A stretch of DNA of 64,000 nt from Paraburkholderia humisilvae (GCF_902859855.1 NZ_CADIKH010000014.1:124001-188000), one strand, 5' to 3'; shown: positions 17,383-26,853, counted from the stretch's first letter. Notes: a model not told the origin generated them from the letters alone. Translations and numbers: made by a program.

Positions 17383-17670
17383 TCAGGACCCGACGATGTT
17401 GCCGGGCGGAAAGTGCCCGCTCTTGAGCAGCACGGGTGTGCCGTTGCTGATCTGCAAATGCTCGCGCGCGACAGCTTCGATGCGCGGGCGGCCCTCGTCG
17501 AATGCGCGTATCCAGCCGTCGCGGTCTTCGGGCCGCGCCCCGAAGTGATCTTCGAGTGCTTCGACCGAAATCGCGCACGGCACCGGCTCGCCATTGACCA
17601 GCGCACGAAATACGACGGTCAGATTCGAATCGCGGTACGCGGGCGCGTCCGCGGGAAAGCGGATGTCCAT
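17383..17670 (-). CDS. DUF1488 family protein, 95 aa
   Basis: Start ATG at 17670 (MDIRFPADAPAYRDSN) with GAGAC upstream. The conserved pattern is V-x-F-R-A-L-V-N-G-E followed by AISVEALEDHFGA, as in DUF1488 proteins. Family function is unknown. The C-terminus carries GTPVLLKSGHFPPG. The longer frame upstream is not protein-like. Confidence 0.75.
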   Translation of the reverse strand: MDIRFPADAPAYRDSNLTVVFRALVNGEPVPCAISVEALEDHFGARPEDRDGWIRAFDEGRPRIEAVAREHLQISNGTPVLLKSGHFPPGNIVGS

Positions 17671-17821
17671 GTTCGTCTCATCTGAATGATCGTGCAAAAG
17701 CCCTGATATCCACCCGGCGGTCGGATCGAGCTCATTTGGGCTATATGGTACTCGTCCGCACCACACACGGTGCGACCTCGCCGCTCGCTTTGCCACGCGG
17801 GACGCCGCGCTGGACAGACGT

Positions 17822-18097
17822 TCACGACGCTTGCAGCAGACGGTCGATGTAGGCGCGCGCGGACGCTTCGACATGTTCGAGTGCGGCCTCTTCGGTCGCG
17901 AAACGCTGTTCATCGCCGAGCTCGAGCAGTGTCTCGATGCGATGCGGGTCGTCGGGGCCACGTTGTGAAAGGCTGACCGAACCGACATAGATGCCGTTCA
18001 TCGCTCCCGGTTGCGACACCGTTTCGTGCGCATTGACGAGCCGCGCGGCCGCGCTGATGTAGTAGCCGCGATAAGGTCCGCTGACGCGTTCTGCCAT
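17822..18097 (-). CDS. Hypothetical protein, 91 aa
   Basis: GGAGG precedes the ATG at 18097. The protein starts MAERVSGPYRGYYISAAARL and ends with a helix ALEHVEASARAYIDRLLQ. It reads like a short conserved Burkholderia protein; no domain recognised. Confidence 0.65.
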   Translation of the reverse strand: MAERVSGPYRGYYISAAARLVNAHETVSQPGAMNGIYVGSVSLSQRGPDDPHRIETLLELGDEQRFATEEAALEHVEASARAYIDRLLQAS

Positions 18098-18462
18098 TTC
18101 AACCTCCGTTTTGCTGGGGCGGTGCCGCGCGGCGGCAAAGCGCCGGCGATCGTGCAAAAATCGTGCGGCGAGCGGTTTCGACTACCTCGATTGCACGCAT
18201 TGATCATGGTATAAGGCGCCTGCAAGGAAAATTAGTTCGGCACGATCTATAGCAGGCACGACGCAAACGCCGCATTGCGATGCACTAGTTGGCCGCCCAT
18301 CTGTCGAACTGGCGGGCCAGAGGGTTGCCGGACGGCTGCGAACAGTCGTGCACCTCGCGTACCCGATGGGACGAACCACGAAATGCCTCAATACACGCCG
18401 CGCGTATTGTCATGCGCAACGACGTGACATCTGAACACCACCCGAACTGTCGACTCCGCAAT

Positions 18463-18660
18463 ATGGGAAAATATTTCCTTCGTGACATTGAAGTCACCGA
18501 ACCCGATGCAGCCCGCGCATGGTTCTCCTACGCGGGAGCGCACGGCATCGAAGTGCCGAAAGCAATCAGCATCTGGGAAGATGCGTCAAGCGAAGAAGGC
18601 TTTGAAAGCCGGCGCATGGTCGGCGATGCGGGTATTCGCGTTGAACCCGGCATAGGCTGA
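18463..18660 (+). CDS. Hypothetical small protein, 65 aa (tentative)
   Basis: The frame MGKYFLRDIEVTEPDAARAW... has plausible amino-acid balance but no clear ribosome-binding site. Upstream in-frame Mets give Arg-rich extensions and were rejected. No family recognised. Confidence 0.4.
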   Translation: MGKYFLRDIEVTEPDAARAWFSYAGAHGIEVPKAISIWEDASSEEGFESRRMVGDAGIRVEPGIG

Positions 18661-18763
18661 TACGCGACGCAGCGTCCGCCGCGTGCGCAGCCGGTACGCG
18701 ACTCGCACGGACAACGGCGGCACAGCATCGCCGCGTACTCATATTCAACACAGAGGAAATGTC

Positions 18764-19156
18764 ATGAAGCACCCCACGACGCGCTTGCGCCCGTCCCGAT
18801 CCTTTTTTGCCCAGGCACGATTGCATCGGGCGTCATGGCGTCCGGCGCACTTGCGCGCCGCGCTGCTGCCCGGTCTCGCGTTGATCGCCGCGAGCCTCGG
18901 CGCCTGCGCGTCGTCGAACACGACATCGCTGATCAATCTGCCGAACGGCGAGACGGGCTTCGCGGTCAACTGCAGCGGCGCGGATGCGGGATCGAGCTGG
19001 GCCTCGTGCTATGTGCAAGCGGGCAAGGCGTGCGGCCCGACAGGTTATGACATCGTGTCCAAGGACAACGATGAAGGCGGCGCCGCGGGCGGCGGCATCA
19101 CCAATGTCGTATCGGCGAACGTGAAAAACCGCTCGATGATCATCCGCTGCAAGTAA
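18764..19156 (+). CDS. Putative lipoprotein, 130 aa
   Basis: AGAGGAA lies before the ATG at 18764. A basic N-terminus leads into LLPGLALIAASLGAC, a lipobox, at about residue 47; this is a long signal region. The mature part contains LPNGETGFAVNCSGADAGSS and four cysteines, a pattern seen in small betaproteobacterial lipoproteins. Function unknown. Confidence 0.75.
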   Translation: MKHPTTRLRPSRSFFAQARLHRASWRPAHLRAALLPGLALIAASLGACASSNTTSLINLPNGETGFAVNCSGADAGSSWASCYVQAGKACGPTGYDIVSKDNDEGGAAGGGITNVVSANVKNRSMIIRCK

Positions 19157-19211
19157 ACATGATGCCGTGCGGTGGATGCGCCAACGCGGCCGCCGGCGCG
19201 CAAGCCGCGCG

Positions 19212-19550
19212 TTAGTGCGTCTGCACCTTCGAAAACAGATTGAGCACGACCACGCCGGCGATGATCAGCCCAAGCCCGGCCATGGCGGGCAAATCCGGCA
19301 CCTGTTTGTACATGACGAGCGCGACTAGCGTGATCAGCACAATGCCGACACCTGACCAGATCGCGTAGACAATGCCCACGGGAATGCTCTTTAGCGTGAG
19401 CGACAGCATATAGAACGACACGCCGTAGCCGAACACCACCACAACGGCCGGCAACCATCGTGTAAAGCCATCTGATGCGCGCAGCGCAGATGTGGCGATA
19501 ACTTCGGCAACGATCGCGATAGCGAGCAATAGGTACGGAGGCAACCGCAT
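19212..19550 (-). CDS. SMR family multidrug efflux protein (EmrE-like)
   Basis: This 112-aa protein has four TM helices, with the essential glutamate in the first (LLAIAIVAEVIATSALR) and the family motif IPVGIVYAIWSGVGIVLI in the third. It belongs to the EmrE/QacE branch of proton-coupled small multidrug transporters. It lies 4 bp after the UPF0303 gene on the same strand, so they are probably co-transcribed. Confidence 0.92.
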   Translation of the reverse strand: MRLPPYLLLAIAIVAEVIATSALRASDGFTRWLPAVVVVFGYGVSFYMLSLTLKSIPVGIVYAIWSGVGIVLITLVALVMYKQVPDLPAMAGLGLIIAGVVVLNLFSKVQTH

Positions 19551-19554
19551 CGCG

Positions 19555-20052
19555 TCAGGCCCTTGCAAGCGAGAGCTTGCCGTAGTCCTGATCGAGTTGC
19601 GCACACAGTGCCTCGACAACCAGTTCATGATCCGAGCGTTGCGGCAATCCGGACACCGTCACCGAGCCGATCACGCCCGCGCCCGCCACGGTCAACGGAA
19701 ACGCTCCGCCGTGTGACGCATAGTCCGCGACGGCGAGACCATGCTTGTCCGCAAGCGTCGCGCCGGTTTGCTGCAGTCGCAATCCGACCGCGTACGAGCT
19801 GCGCCGGAATTGCGCGACCACATTGCCCTTGCGGCGCGCCCATTCGACGTTGTCCGGTGTCGTACCGTCGAGCGCGCTGAAGAACAGCGGCTGGCCGAAC
19901 GTGCGTATGTCGATCACGAGCGCCAGCCCGCGGGCTTTCGCGATTTCGCGCAGGTACGCGCCGAGTTGCCATGCGCGATCGGGATCGAATTGCGCAAACG
20001 CCAGCGCCTTTTCCTGGGCGGCGATCGTCTGCAGATCGTGAACGATGTCCAT
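19555..20052 (-). CDS. UPF0303 / GlcG-HbpS-like protein
   Basis: The 165-aa protein starts MDIVHDLQTIAAQEKAL. Conserved blocks include LVIDIRTFGQPLFF, WARRKGNVVAQFRRSS and HGGAFPLTVAGAGVIGSVTVSGLPQRSDHE, which match the UPF0303 family (PAS-like fold, sometimes labelled heme-degrading domain). Biochemical role is unsettled. Confidence 0.85.
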   Translation of the reverse strand: MDIVHDLQTIAAQEKALAFAQFDPDRAWQLGAYLREIAKARGLALVIDIRTFGQPLFFSALDGTTPDNVEWARRKGNVVAQFRRSSYAVGLRLQQTGATLADKHGLAVADYASHGGAFPLTVAGAGVIGSVTVSGLPQRSDHELVVEALCAQLDQDYGKLSLARA

Positions 20053-20244
20053 GTGTGACTGAATGGCAAAGAGGGGGAAACGCCGCGGCCGCGTGTCGCG
20101 CGGCACACCGCAGATTGAATTGCGATTCTAGCGCAGCCGCTATCGGGGTCCGGCACAACGTGGCCGGGATACACACGTCAGCGCATGAGTAACGCACACA
20201 CGCGTACGCATTACGTGTCGCACATGTCGAAGTGAACAAAGGTA

Positions 20245-20273
20245 TTGCACGAGGGCGGGGTTTGCCCTATAAT
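20245..20273 (+). promoter_or_regulatory. Promoter of initiator tRNA
   Basis: TTGCAC (20245-20250), 17-bp spacer, consensus TATAAT (20268-20273), 16 bp before the tRNA. Confidence 0.8.
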
Positions 20274-20288
20274 CTTTTCTTCGACGGA

Positions 20289-20365
<77 letters not shown>

Positions 20366-20417
20366 ACGCTAGAAATTCATTTTCAGCGGTCGTTCAAACA
20401 CGTTGCCTCTCTATCAA

Positions 20418-20446
20418 AGGGCTTGCCTCATTGGCAGGCCTTTTTT
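20418..20446 (+). terminator. Rho-independent terminator after tRNA-fMet
   Basis: Stem AGGGCTTGCC / GGCAGGCCTT (two G-T wobbles), loop TCATT, then a T tract. Confidence 0.85.
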
Positions 20447-20496
20447 GTTTTTGACTCGACTTTTTCGGTCCAGATTGTCGCCAACAGACTGTTCCT

Positions 20497-20543
20497 AACT
20501 GCGGTTGACAACTGCGGTTGACAACTGCGGTTGACAACTGCGG
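20497..20543. repeat. 13-bp tandem repeat, 3.6 copies
   Basis: Three exact head-to-tail copies of AACTGCGGTTGAC (20497-20535) plus 8 bases of a fourth. It lies between the fMet terminator and a small membrane-protein gene. Length variation between strains is likely. Confidence 0.95.
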
Positions 20544-20639
20544 CAGCCACCCGCGCGCGAATCGAGTCGCGATCTCATCCGCAGTCGTCGCACTCCGCTC
20601 ACCGCCTTCGCCTGCTTCGCACGCCATTCCTGGTTCACG

Positions 20640-20993
20640 CTAAAAATCCTCCAGAACACCAAACAGCGCGGCGACACCCGCGACACTCAACATCAGGCGA
20701 TTGGCTAACAGCAGCGCTTCGAGCAGCCAGTCCGAGAACAACGACGTTGCAAGAATGTACAATGGAAAAATGCACACGCCGTTGAAGACATCGGATGTGG
20801 TCGCCTTGCTAAAAAATCGCGGGTCCACCGACCTCCCCGACTGCGACCGACGACGTGATCGCGATGCACTGTGCCGCGTGGGCTGCGGGAGTTGACGCCG
20901 CCTCACATAGCGTGCAACCGCCCAGATCGCCCCAATCACGCACGAACAGTCGTCGACCCAATTACCATCGATACGTAGTCCGAATAAATCCAT
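20640..20993 (-). CDS. Hypothetical small membrane protein, 117 aa
   Basis: An N-terminal hydrophobic stretch (CSCVIGAIWAVARYV), an Arg/Ser-rich middle, and two C-terminal hydrophobic segments (VFNGVCIFPLYILATSLF; NRLMLSVAGVAALFGVL). The ATG at 20993 lacks a strong Shine-Dalgarno; a GTG three codons upstream is possible. It lies 28 bp after another small membrane gene. No family recognised. Confidence 0.5.
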   Translation of the reverse strand: MDLFGLRIDGNWVDDCSCVIGAIWAVARYVRRRQLPQPTRHSASRSRRRSQSGRSVDPRFFSKATTSDVFNGVCIFPLYILATSLFSDWLLEALLLANRLMLSVAGVAALFGVLEDF

Positions 20994-21021
20994 AGACAAC
21001 ACACAAAATACTCAAGCGCTC

Positions 21022-21195
21022 TTAAGCGGTGTGGAACAGCTTAAGCGAAGCCGCCGTTGCGCCGATGATTGCTCCGATGGGATGCAGATCGACTGACCGG
21101 TCGATCCACCCAAAGAAGACGCTCAAGGCAACGCCGCCGAACAACGCACAGTTGGCGACGCACCGAAGACGACGAAAGATGTTTTGATGTTTCAT
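21022..21195 (-). CDS. Small membrane protein, 57 aa
   Basis: GGGAGCGTG precedes the ATG at 21195. The product reads MKHQNIFRRLRC followed by a hydrophobic helix (CALFGGVALSVFFGWI), an aspartate-containing turn and a second hydrophobic segment (IGAIIGATAASLKLF). It is short enough to be missed by standard gene callers. It is transcribed toward the 20640-20993 gene. Function unknown. Confidence 0.6.
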   Translation of the reverse strand: MKHQNIFRRLRCVANCALFGGVALSVFFGWIDRSVDLHPIGAIIGATAASLKLFHTA

Positions 21196-21443
21196 CACGC
21201 TCCCTGTTCAATCGATAAAAACTGGACGACGGTAGTAATCCTAACTCAACGCCTCCCACCATTCACGCAAATTGTCGCGCGCTAGCCGATCGGCCAGGGG
21301 ATACCTTCGCCGTTGCCGCGCCCTCGATCTCGCCCGCTTGCTTCACCCACTTTTGCCGGCTCCAGGGACCCGCGCGAGCGTCGCGCATTCCTGAAATCCA
21401 ACCCGGTGATAAACTCCCATCACCGATTTCCGTCCCTGTCCCC

Positions 21444-21989
21444 ATGAAATTCTGTTCTGTCTGCGGCCACGCGGTCAGCGTGAGCATTCCGCCCGGCGAC
21501 AACCGGGAACGCTTTGTCTGCGCGAACTGCGGCACCGTGCACTACCAGAATCCGCGCAATGTGGTGGGCACCGTTCCGGTGTGGGACGACAAGGTGCTGC
21601 TGTGCCGTCGCGCAATCGAACCGCGCTACGGCTACTGGACGCTGCCTGCGGGCTTCATGGAGATGGGCGAAACCACGTCGGAGGCGGCGGCACGCGAGAC
21701 GCTCGAGGAAGCCGGCGCGCGCGTCGAAGTGCAAAGTCTGTTCACGCTCCTCAACGTCCCTCACGTGCATCAGGTGCATTTGTTCTATCTCGCGCGCTTA
21801 CTCGACCTCGATATCGCCGCCGGCGAGGAGAGCCTCGAAGTCCAGCTCTTCGAAGAGCGCGACATACCGTGGGATGACATTGCGTTTCCGACCGTCGGCC
21901 AGACACTGCGATTCTTTTTCGCTGACCGCACTTCGGGTAGCTTCGGCCTGCACACCGGCGACATCTTCCGCTCGCTACGCGAAGGCTGA
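21444..21989 (+). CDS. Nudix hydrolase with N-terminal zinc ribbon
   Basis: The 181-aa protein opens with a four-Cys zinc ribbon (CSVCGH ... CANCGTVHY). The Nudix box is GFMEMGETTSEAAARETLEE, with the catalytic REXXEE. This architecture resembles NudC-like or ADP-ribose/NADH pyrophosphatases, but it is shorter than E. coli NudC. It lies 11 bp before aat and likely shares its transcript. Confidence 0.9.
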   Translation: MKFCSVCGHAVSVSIPPGDNRERFVCANCGTVHYQNPRNVVGTVPVWDDKVLLCRRAIEPRYGYWTLPAGFMEMGETTSEAAARETLEEAGARVEVQSLFTLLNVPHVHQVHLFYLARLLDLDIAAGEESLEVQLFEERDIPWDDIAFPTVGQTLRFFFADRTSGSFGLHTGDIFRSLREG

Positions 21990-22000
21990 ACGGCGCACGC

Positions 22001-22738
22001 ATGGTCCCCTGGCTCGGCCCCGACGACCCGTTTCCAAGCGTTGAACGCGCGCTCGGCGAAACAAGCGGCGCACCGGGTCTGCTCGCCGCGAGTGCGGACC
22101 TGCTGCCGTCGCGCCTGATCGACGCCTATCGCCGCGGCATCTTCCCGTGGTACTCGGACGGCCAGCCCGTGCTGTGGTGGAGCCCCGACCCGCGGATGAT
22201 CTTGCGGCCGCGCGAATTCAAGGTCTCGCCGTCGTTGCGCAAGACGCTCAAACGCATCGTACGCGCTGATGAATGGGAGGTGCGCGTCGACCACGACTTC
22301 GCCGCGGTGATGCGCGCCTGCGCGCAGGCGCCGCGCCGCGGACAGCGCGGCACATGGATCACCGCCGACGTGATCGACGCCTATTCGTCACTGCACCGGC
22401 GCGGCGATGCGCACAGCATCGAGACATGGTGCAACGGCACGCGTGTCGGCGGCTTGTATGGCGTGTCCTTCGGCCGGATGTTCTTCGGCGAATCGATGTT
22501 CGCCGAGGTAACCGATGCATCCAAGATAGCGCTCGCTGCACTCGTCGCGCACTTGCAACGCCACGAAATAGAAATGATAGACTGCCAGCAGAATACGTCG
22601 CATCTGGCGTCGTTGGGTGGCCGCGAGATCGCGCGCAAGGCGTTCGTCGCGCATGTACGCGCATCGGTCGATGCTACGCAGATTCCCTGGCGCTTCGACA
22701 AATCGGTACTGCTTGACCTCGCCCACCACGCGAGATAA
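22001..22738 (+). CDS. aat: Leucyl/phenylalanyl-tRNA--protein transferase
   Basis: Aat (EC 2.3.2.6) adds Leu or Phe to N-terminal Lys/Arg, feeding the ClpS/ClpAP N-degron pathway. Family motifs are AYRRGIFPWYSDGQPVLWWS, PDPRMIL and SLGGREIARKAF. At 245 aa it is of normal length. It is followed by the other N-degron transferase, bpt. Confidence 0.96.
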   Translation: MVPWLGPDDPFPSVERALGETSGAPGLLAASADLLPSRLIDAYRRGIFPWYSDGQPVLWWSPDPRMILRPREFKVSPSLRKTLKRIVRADEWEVRVDHDFAAVMRACAQAPRRGQRGTWITADVIDAYSSLHRRGDAHSIETWCNGTRVGGLYGVSFGRMFFGESMFAEVTDASKIALAALVAHLQRHEIEMIDCQQNTSHLASLGGREIARKAFVAHVRASVDATQIPWRFDKSVLLDLAHHAR

Positions 22739-22912
22739 CGCAAATGGGTACGCAACTGCGGACTCAAATGCGGACACCTGCGCAGACGCAACGGCGCTCA
22801 CACCCAATGTGTCAACCGCTATGCGTCCGCCGGATTGAGGACGCCTGATGCAAACCTGCCGGCTCGCCGCCGCGGGTTTGCAAGTGATAGAAACGTTTCG
22901 AGAGCTGCCAAC

Positions 22913-23734
22913 GTGACTCATCCGAACGAGCTGCCGCTTTCACCCCTGTCCGCGCTGCAATTCTATGCAACGGCGCCTTACCCTTGCAGCTATCTGGACG
23001 GGCGCATCGCGCGCTCGCAGGTGGCCACGCCGAGCCACCTGATCAACTCCGACGTCTATACCGATCTCGTCAAGGCCGGCTTCCGGCGCTCCGGCGTGTT
23101 CACCTACCGGCCCTACTGTGACGGTTGCCGCGCGTGCATCCCGGTGCGCGTGCCGGTCGAGCAGTTCACGCCGAACCGCACCCAGCGCCGCGTACGAAAG
23201 CTGCACGGCGGTCTCGTCGCGAAGGTCACGCCGCTGCACTACGACGAAGAGCATTACGCGCTCTATATGCGCTACCAATCGGCGCGTCATGCGGGCGGCG
23301 GCATGGACCGCGACAGCCGCGACCAGTACGAGCAATTCCTGCTGCAAAGCAGGATCAACTCCCGGCTGGTCGAATTCCGCGAGCCCGTGCCGGAAGACGC
23401 TGCGCAGCCCGGCGCGCTGCGCATGATCAGCATGATCGACATCCTCGGTGACGGGCTGTCGTCGGTCTACACGTTTTTCGATCCGGATCAGCCACGCAGT
23501 AGCTTCGGCACCTACAACATCCTGTGGCAGATCGAGCAGGCACACAGCCTGAACCTGCCGTACGTGTATCTCGGCTATTGGATTCGGGAAAGCCCGAAGA
23601 TGGCGTACAAATCGAACTACCGTCCGCTGGAAGGACTCGTCGACGGCAACTGGAAAGTGCTCGACCCGTCGAGCCCGGTCGTATCGAACATCGATGCCCC
23701 GACGCCACGCCGCCGCGGGCCGGTCTATCTGTAG
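22913..23734 (+). CDS. bpt: Aspartate/glutamate leucyltransferase
   Basis: Bpt (EC 2.3.2.29) adds leucine to N-terminal Asp/Glu. I chose the GTG at 22913 (VTHPNELPLSPLSALQFYAT), which matches the usual family start; GAGAG lies upstream. Cysteines in YPCSYL and YCDGCRAC, and GYWIRESPKMAYKSNYRPLE near the C-terminus, are diagnostic. It is co-oriented with aat and pyrD. Confidence 0.96.
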   Translation: MTHPNELPLSPLSALQFYATAPYPCSYLDGRIARSQVATPSHLINSDVYTDLVKAGFRRSGVFTYRPYCDGCRACIPVRVPVEQFTPNRTQRRVRKLHGGLVAKVTPLHYDEEHYALYMRYQSARHAGGGMDRDSRDQYEQFLLQSRINSRLVEFREPVPEDAAQPGALRMISMIDILGDGLSSVYTFFDPDQPRSSFGTYNILWQIEQAHSLNLPYVYLGYWIRESPKMAYKSNYRPLEGLVDGNWKVLDPSSPVVSNIDAPTPRRRGPVYL

Positions 23735-23866
23735 GCCGCTGTCCGTACCCACGACCTGCTCGCACCGTCCCGCGCGGCCGCCGTGCGACCGGTCATCACC
23801 CGCTTGAAAGACGCGTGGCGCGTTGTCGTAAAATAGCGGGTTGCCATCTTCCGCTCACCGCCCTTC

Positions 23867-24904
23867 GTGTTCAGTTCTCTTTATCCGCTCGTACGCGCCC
23901 AACTCTTTCGCATGGACGCGGAAGACGCTCACCATCTGACGCTGCGCATGCTCGGCGCCGCCGGCCGCACCGGCGTCGCCAGCGCGCTCGCGGCGCGTGT
24001 GCCTGATGCGCCGCGCACGGTGATGGGCCTCGAATTTCGCAATCCGGTCGGCCTCGCGGCGGGCCTCGACAAGGACGGCGCTTGCATCGACGGACTCGCG
24101 GCGCTCGGTTTCGGCTTTATCGAAGTCGGCACCGTGACGCCGCGGGCGCAACCGGGCAATCCGCGGCCGCGCATGTTCCGTCTGCCGCAGGCGAACGCAC
24201 TGATCAACCGGATGGGGTTCAACAACGCGGGCGTCGACCAGTTTGTCAGGAACGTGCAAGCCGCGCGTTATCGCGGCGTGCTCGGTTTGAATATCGGCAA
24301 AAATGCCGACACGCCGATCGAACGCGCGGCGGAAGACTATCTGTATTGCCTTGAGCGCGTGTATCCGTTCGCGAGCTATGTGACGATCAACATTTCGTCG
24401 CCGAACACGAAGAATCTTCGCCAGTTGCAAGGCGCGGACGAGCTCGACGCACTGCTCGCGGCGCTCAAGGAAAAACAGCAGAAGCTCGCCGACCTGCATG
24501 GCAAGCTCGTGCCGCTTGCGCTGAAAATTGCGCCGGATCTCGACGACGAACAGGTGAAGTCGATCGCCGATAGGGTGCTGCGGCACCGGATCGAAGGCGT
24601 GATCGCGACCAATACGACACTGTCGCGCACCGCGGTGACCGGTCTGCCGCATGCCGACGAGGCGGGTGGCCTGTCCGGCCGACCGGTCTTCGATGCATCC
24701 AACAACGTAATCCGCAGGCTGCGCAGCGAAGTCGGCGAGACGGTGCCGATTATCGGCGTCGGCGGCATCTTCTCCGGCGACGATGCGCAAGCGAAAATCG
24801 CGGCCGGCGCGTCGCTCGTGCAGCTTTACACGGGGTTCATTTACCGCGGGCCGTCGCTGGTCGCCGAGTGCGCGCAAGCGGTGGCGCGAGCGCGCACCGC
24901 ATAG
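23867..24904 (+). CDS. pyrD: Dihydroorotate dehydrogenase (quinone), class 2
   Basis: PyrD (EC 1.3.5.2) oxidises dihydroorotate to orotate at the inner membrane in pyrimidine synthesis. The GTG at 23867 gives VFSSLYPLVRAQLF, an amphipathic N-terminal membrane segment. FMN/substrate motifs are GLAAGLDKDG, NRMGFNN, NISSPNTKNLR and GVGGIFSG; the class 2 catalytic serine lies in the NISSPN region. Length 345 aa is typical. Confidence 0.97.
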   Translation: MFSSLYPLVRAQLFRMDAEDAHHLTLRMLGAAGRTGVASALAARVPDAPRTVMGLEFRNPVGLAAGLDKDGACIDGLAALGFGFIEVGTVTPRAQPGNPRPRMFRLPQANALINRMGFNNAGVDQFVRNVQAARYRGVLGLNIGKNADTPIERAAEDYLYCLERVYPFASYVTINISSPNTKNLRQLQGADELDALLAALKEKQQKLADLHGKLVPLALKIAPDLDDEQVKSIADRVLRHRIEGVIATNTTLSRTAVTGLPHADEAGGLSGRPVFDASNNVIRRLRSEVGETVPIIGVGGIFSGDDAQAKIAAGASLVQLYTGFIYRGPSLVAECAQAVARARTA

Positions 24905-25006
24905 CGCGACGCCTGCGAACGCGATCAGACCGGATCAGTCAGCCGGCACAACCGCCGCCCGGGCTGCTCGCACGAGTGCCCTCGTCGCGTCGCCGCGCGG
25001 CCTCAC

Positions 25007-25993
25007 TCATTCTCCTGCGAAGCGCAAGCCGAGCGCCGCGCGCGCCGCATCGGCCATCGCGATCATGTGCCGCGACGTCGCGTGCGGCATCACCGGGCTT
25101 TCCAGTTGCCCCGCGCGGACCAGTTCGCAAAAGTGCGCGGTCTCGTAGTTGAGGCCGCCGCCTTCGAATGGTTCGTCGAGTTCGACCACTCGCCCGTCGA
25201 CATAGCGCACCGTCGCACGCACCGGGTTCCACCAGTTCTCGTGAATCGTCACATGGCCCGCGCTGCCGGCAATCAACGCGTCGCCTTTGCCGTGCAGGTC
25301 GAGGCCGCAGAAGAGCTGCGCGATGCCGCGCTCGTGACGGCAGTTCAGGCTCGCGAACGTATCGACACCGGTCGGCCCGAGCCGCCCGAGCGTTTGCACG
25401 TCGAGCGGCGCGCCAAGCCAGTCGACTGCCAGAAACAGTTCATAGATACCGATATCGAGCAGCGCGCCGCCCGCGTGCTCAAACGAAAAAGCCGGGTGAT
25501 CGGCCGGCGCATTCGCAATCGAACAGCCGGCGCGCACCAACCCAACCTCGCCGATCGGATCCGCCGCGAGATGCGCGCGCAGCTTCCGGTACAGCGGATA
25601 GAACGGCGGCTTCATCGCTTCCATAAAGAGCCGTTGCGCACCGCGCGCCACACCCAGCACGTGGTCCAGCTGCGCCACGTTGATCGTCGCGGGTTTTTCG
25701 CAGAGCACGTGATGCCCCGCCCGCAATGCGGCCTGTGCGTATTCGGCGTGACTGTCCTGCAGCGTCGCGATATAGACCGCGTCAATCGCGCTGCCGAGCA
25801 GCGACTCGAAGCTGGCGCACGGCACGCAGCCCGGCGCCCCGCAATCGCGCGCGAACGCGTCGGTCGCGTCGCCTCGACGCGACCACACGGCAGCGAGCTG
25901 CGCGCCCGGCACGACCGCCAGACTCTGTGCAAAGCGGCGTGCAATACGGCCCGCGCCCACTATCCCCCAGCGAACCACCGTATCGTGACTCAT
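25007..25993 (-). CDS. Gfo/Idh/MocA family oxidoreductase
   Basis: The 328-aa protein starts MSHDTVVRWGIVGAGRIARR, an NAD(P) Rossmann motif, with the family signature HVLCEKPATINVAQ. The C-terminal domain contains LVRAGCSIAN and HAGGALLDIGIYEL. It probably acts on a sugar or polyol. The GntR-type regulator gene lies 96 bp upstream in the same direction, suggesting sugar-linked control. Substrate not identified. Confidence 0.88.
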   Translation of the reverse strand: MSHDTVVRWGIVGAGRIARRFAQSLAVVPGAQLAAVWSRRGDATDAFARDCGAPGCVPCASFESLLGSAIDAVYIATLQDSHAEYAQAALRAGHHVLCEKPATINVAQLDHVLGVARGAQRLFMEAMKPPFYPLYRKLRAHLAADPIGEVGLVRAGCSIANAPADHPAFSFEHAGGALLDIGIYELFLAVDWLGAPLDVQTLGRLGPTGVDTFASLNCRHERGIAQLFCGLDLHGKGDALIAGSAGHVTIHENWWNPVRATVRYVDGRVVELDEPFEGGGLNYETAHFCELVRAGQLESPVMPHATSRHMIAMADAARAALGLRFAGE

Positions 25994-26089
25994 CGGCTGA
26001 TCGAATTCCGTCCCGTTGTGCAAAGCGCTATTGTCGCCGATGCACGGACGTTCGCTACGCCGATTACGCGGCGCGCAGCCTTGAGTCAC

Positions 26090-26806
26090 TCACTCGTGCT
26101 TGCCGTTCGCCGGTATCGCATTGCCGATCTCATCCGCCGCGAAGTCGATCAGGTCGCGCGACGCGGCTTCCGCTTCAGCCGCGTCGTGGCGCTCGATCGC
26201 TTCGACGACGCGCGCATGCTTGCGAAGCACCTCGTCCCACACGCCCTGATTCGCGAGGATGAGCTGATTCGAAGCCGACAGTGCGCCACGCACGATCGCC
26301 GCCATCTGCTGGAAGAACTGGTTGCCGCTCGCGACGACGATCCGCGTATGCAACAGTTCGTCTGCGGCCTGATGCGCCGGATCGTCGGGACCAATCGACC
26401 GGAAGTTTTCGAACGCCTCGCGAATCGCCACGATATCCGCGGCATTCGCGCGTTGCGCAGCCTGCGCCGAGGCTCTCGGCTCGATCAGCATCCTGAACTC
26501 GATCACGTCACGCAGGAACGCCGGATCGGGCTTCGCGCGAAACCGCCAGTTCACGACATCTTCGTCGATCATCCGCCAGTCGCGCATCGGCCTGATGCGC
26601 GTGCCGATTTTCGGCCGCACGTCGAGCATATGGCGCGCGAGCAGCATCGACAGCGCCTCGCGCATCACGGTGCGGCTCACGTCGAACTCCTTCGACAGCA
26701 CGTCTTGCGGCGGCAATACAGCGCCGTATTTTTCTTCGACGATCCCCGTGACGAGACCGTCCATTACCTTGCTGACGAGCGATCGCTCCTTCGTTCCCTG
26801 TTCCAT
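26090..26806 (-). CDS. GntR family regulator, FCD (FadR/DgoR-like) subfamily
   Basis: GGGGAG precedes the ATG. The winged HTH covers about residues 12-75 (VLSKEFDVSRTVMREALSML, then RPKIGTRI). The C-terminal FCD domain has the metal-binding His/Asp pattern in DELLHTRIV and ASGNQFF. DgoR- or LgoR-type regulators respond to sugar acids. It likely controls itself and the Gfo/Idh/MocA gene. Confidence 0.92.
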   Translation of the reverse strand: MEQGTKERSLVSKVMDGLVTGIVEEKYGAVLPPQDVLSKEFDVSRTVMREALSMLLARHMLDVRPKIGTRIRPMRDWRMIDEDVVNWRFRAKPDPAFLRDVIEFRMLIEPRASAQAAQRANAADIVAIREAFENFRSIGPDDPAHQAADELLHTRIVVASGNQFFQQMAAIVRGALSASNQLILANQGVWDEVLRKHARVVEAIERHDAAEAEAASRDLIDFAADEIGNAIPANGKHE

Positions 26807-26853
26807 GACTCACTCCCCGAATCGGCGTTCTGTGCCTGTTGATCACGCGCCCT

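Noticed and set aside
25067..26842. 591-aa plus-strand open frame
   Set aside because: Antisense to the oxidoreductase and GntR genes and Arg-rich.
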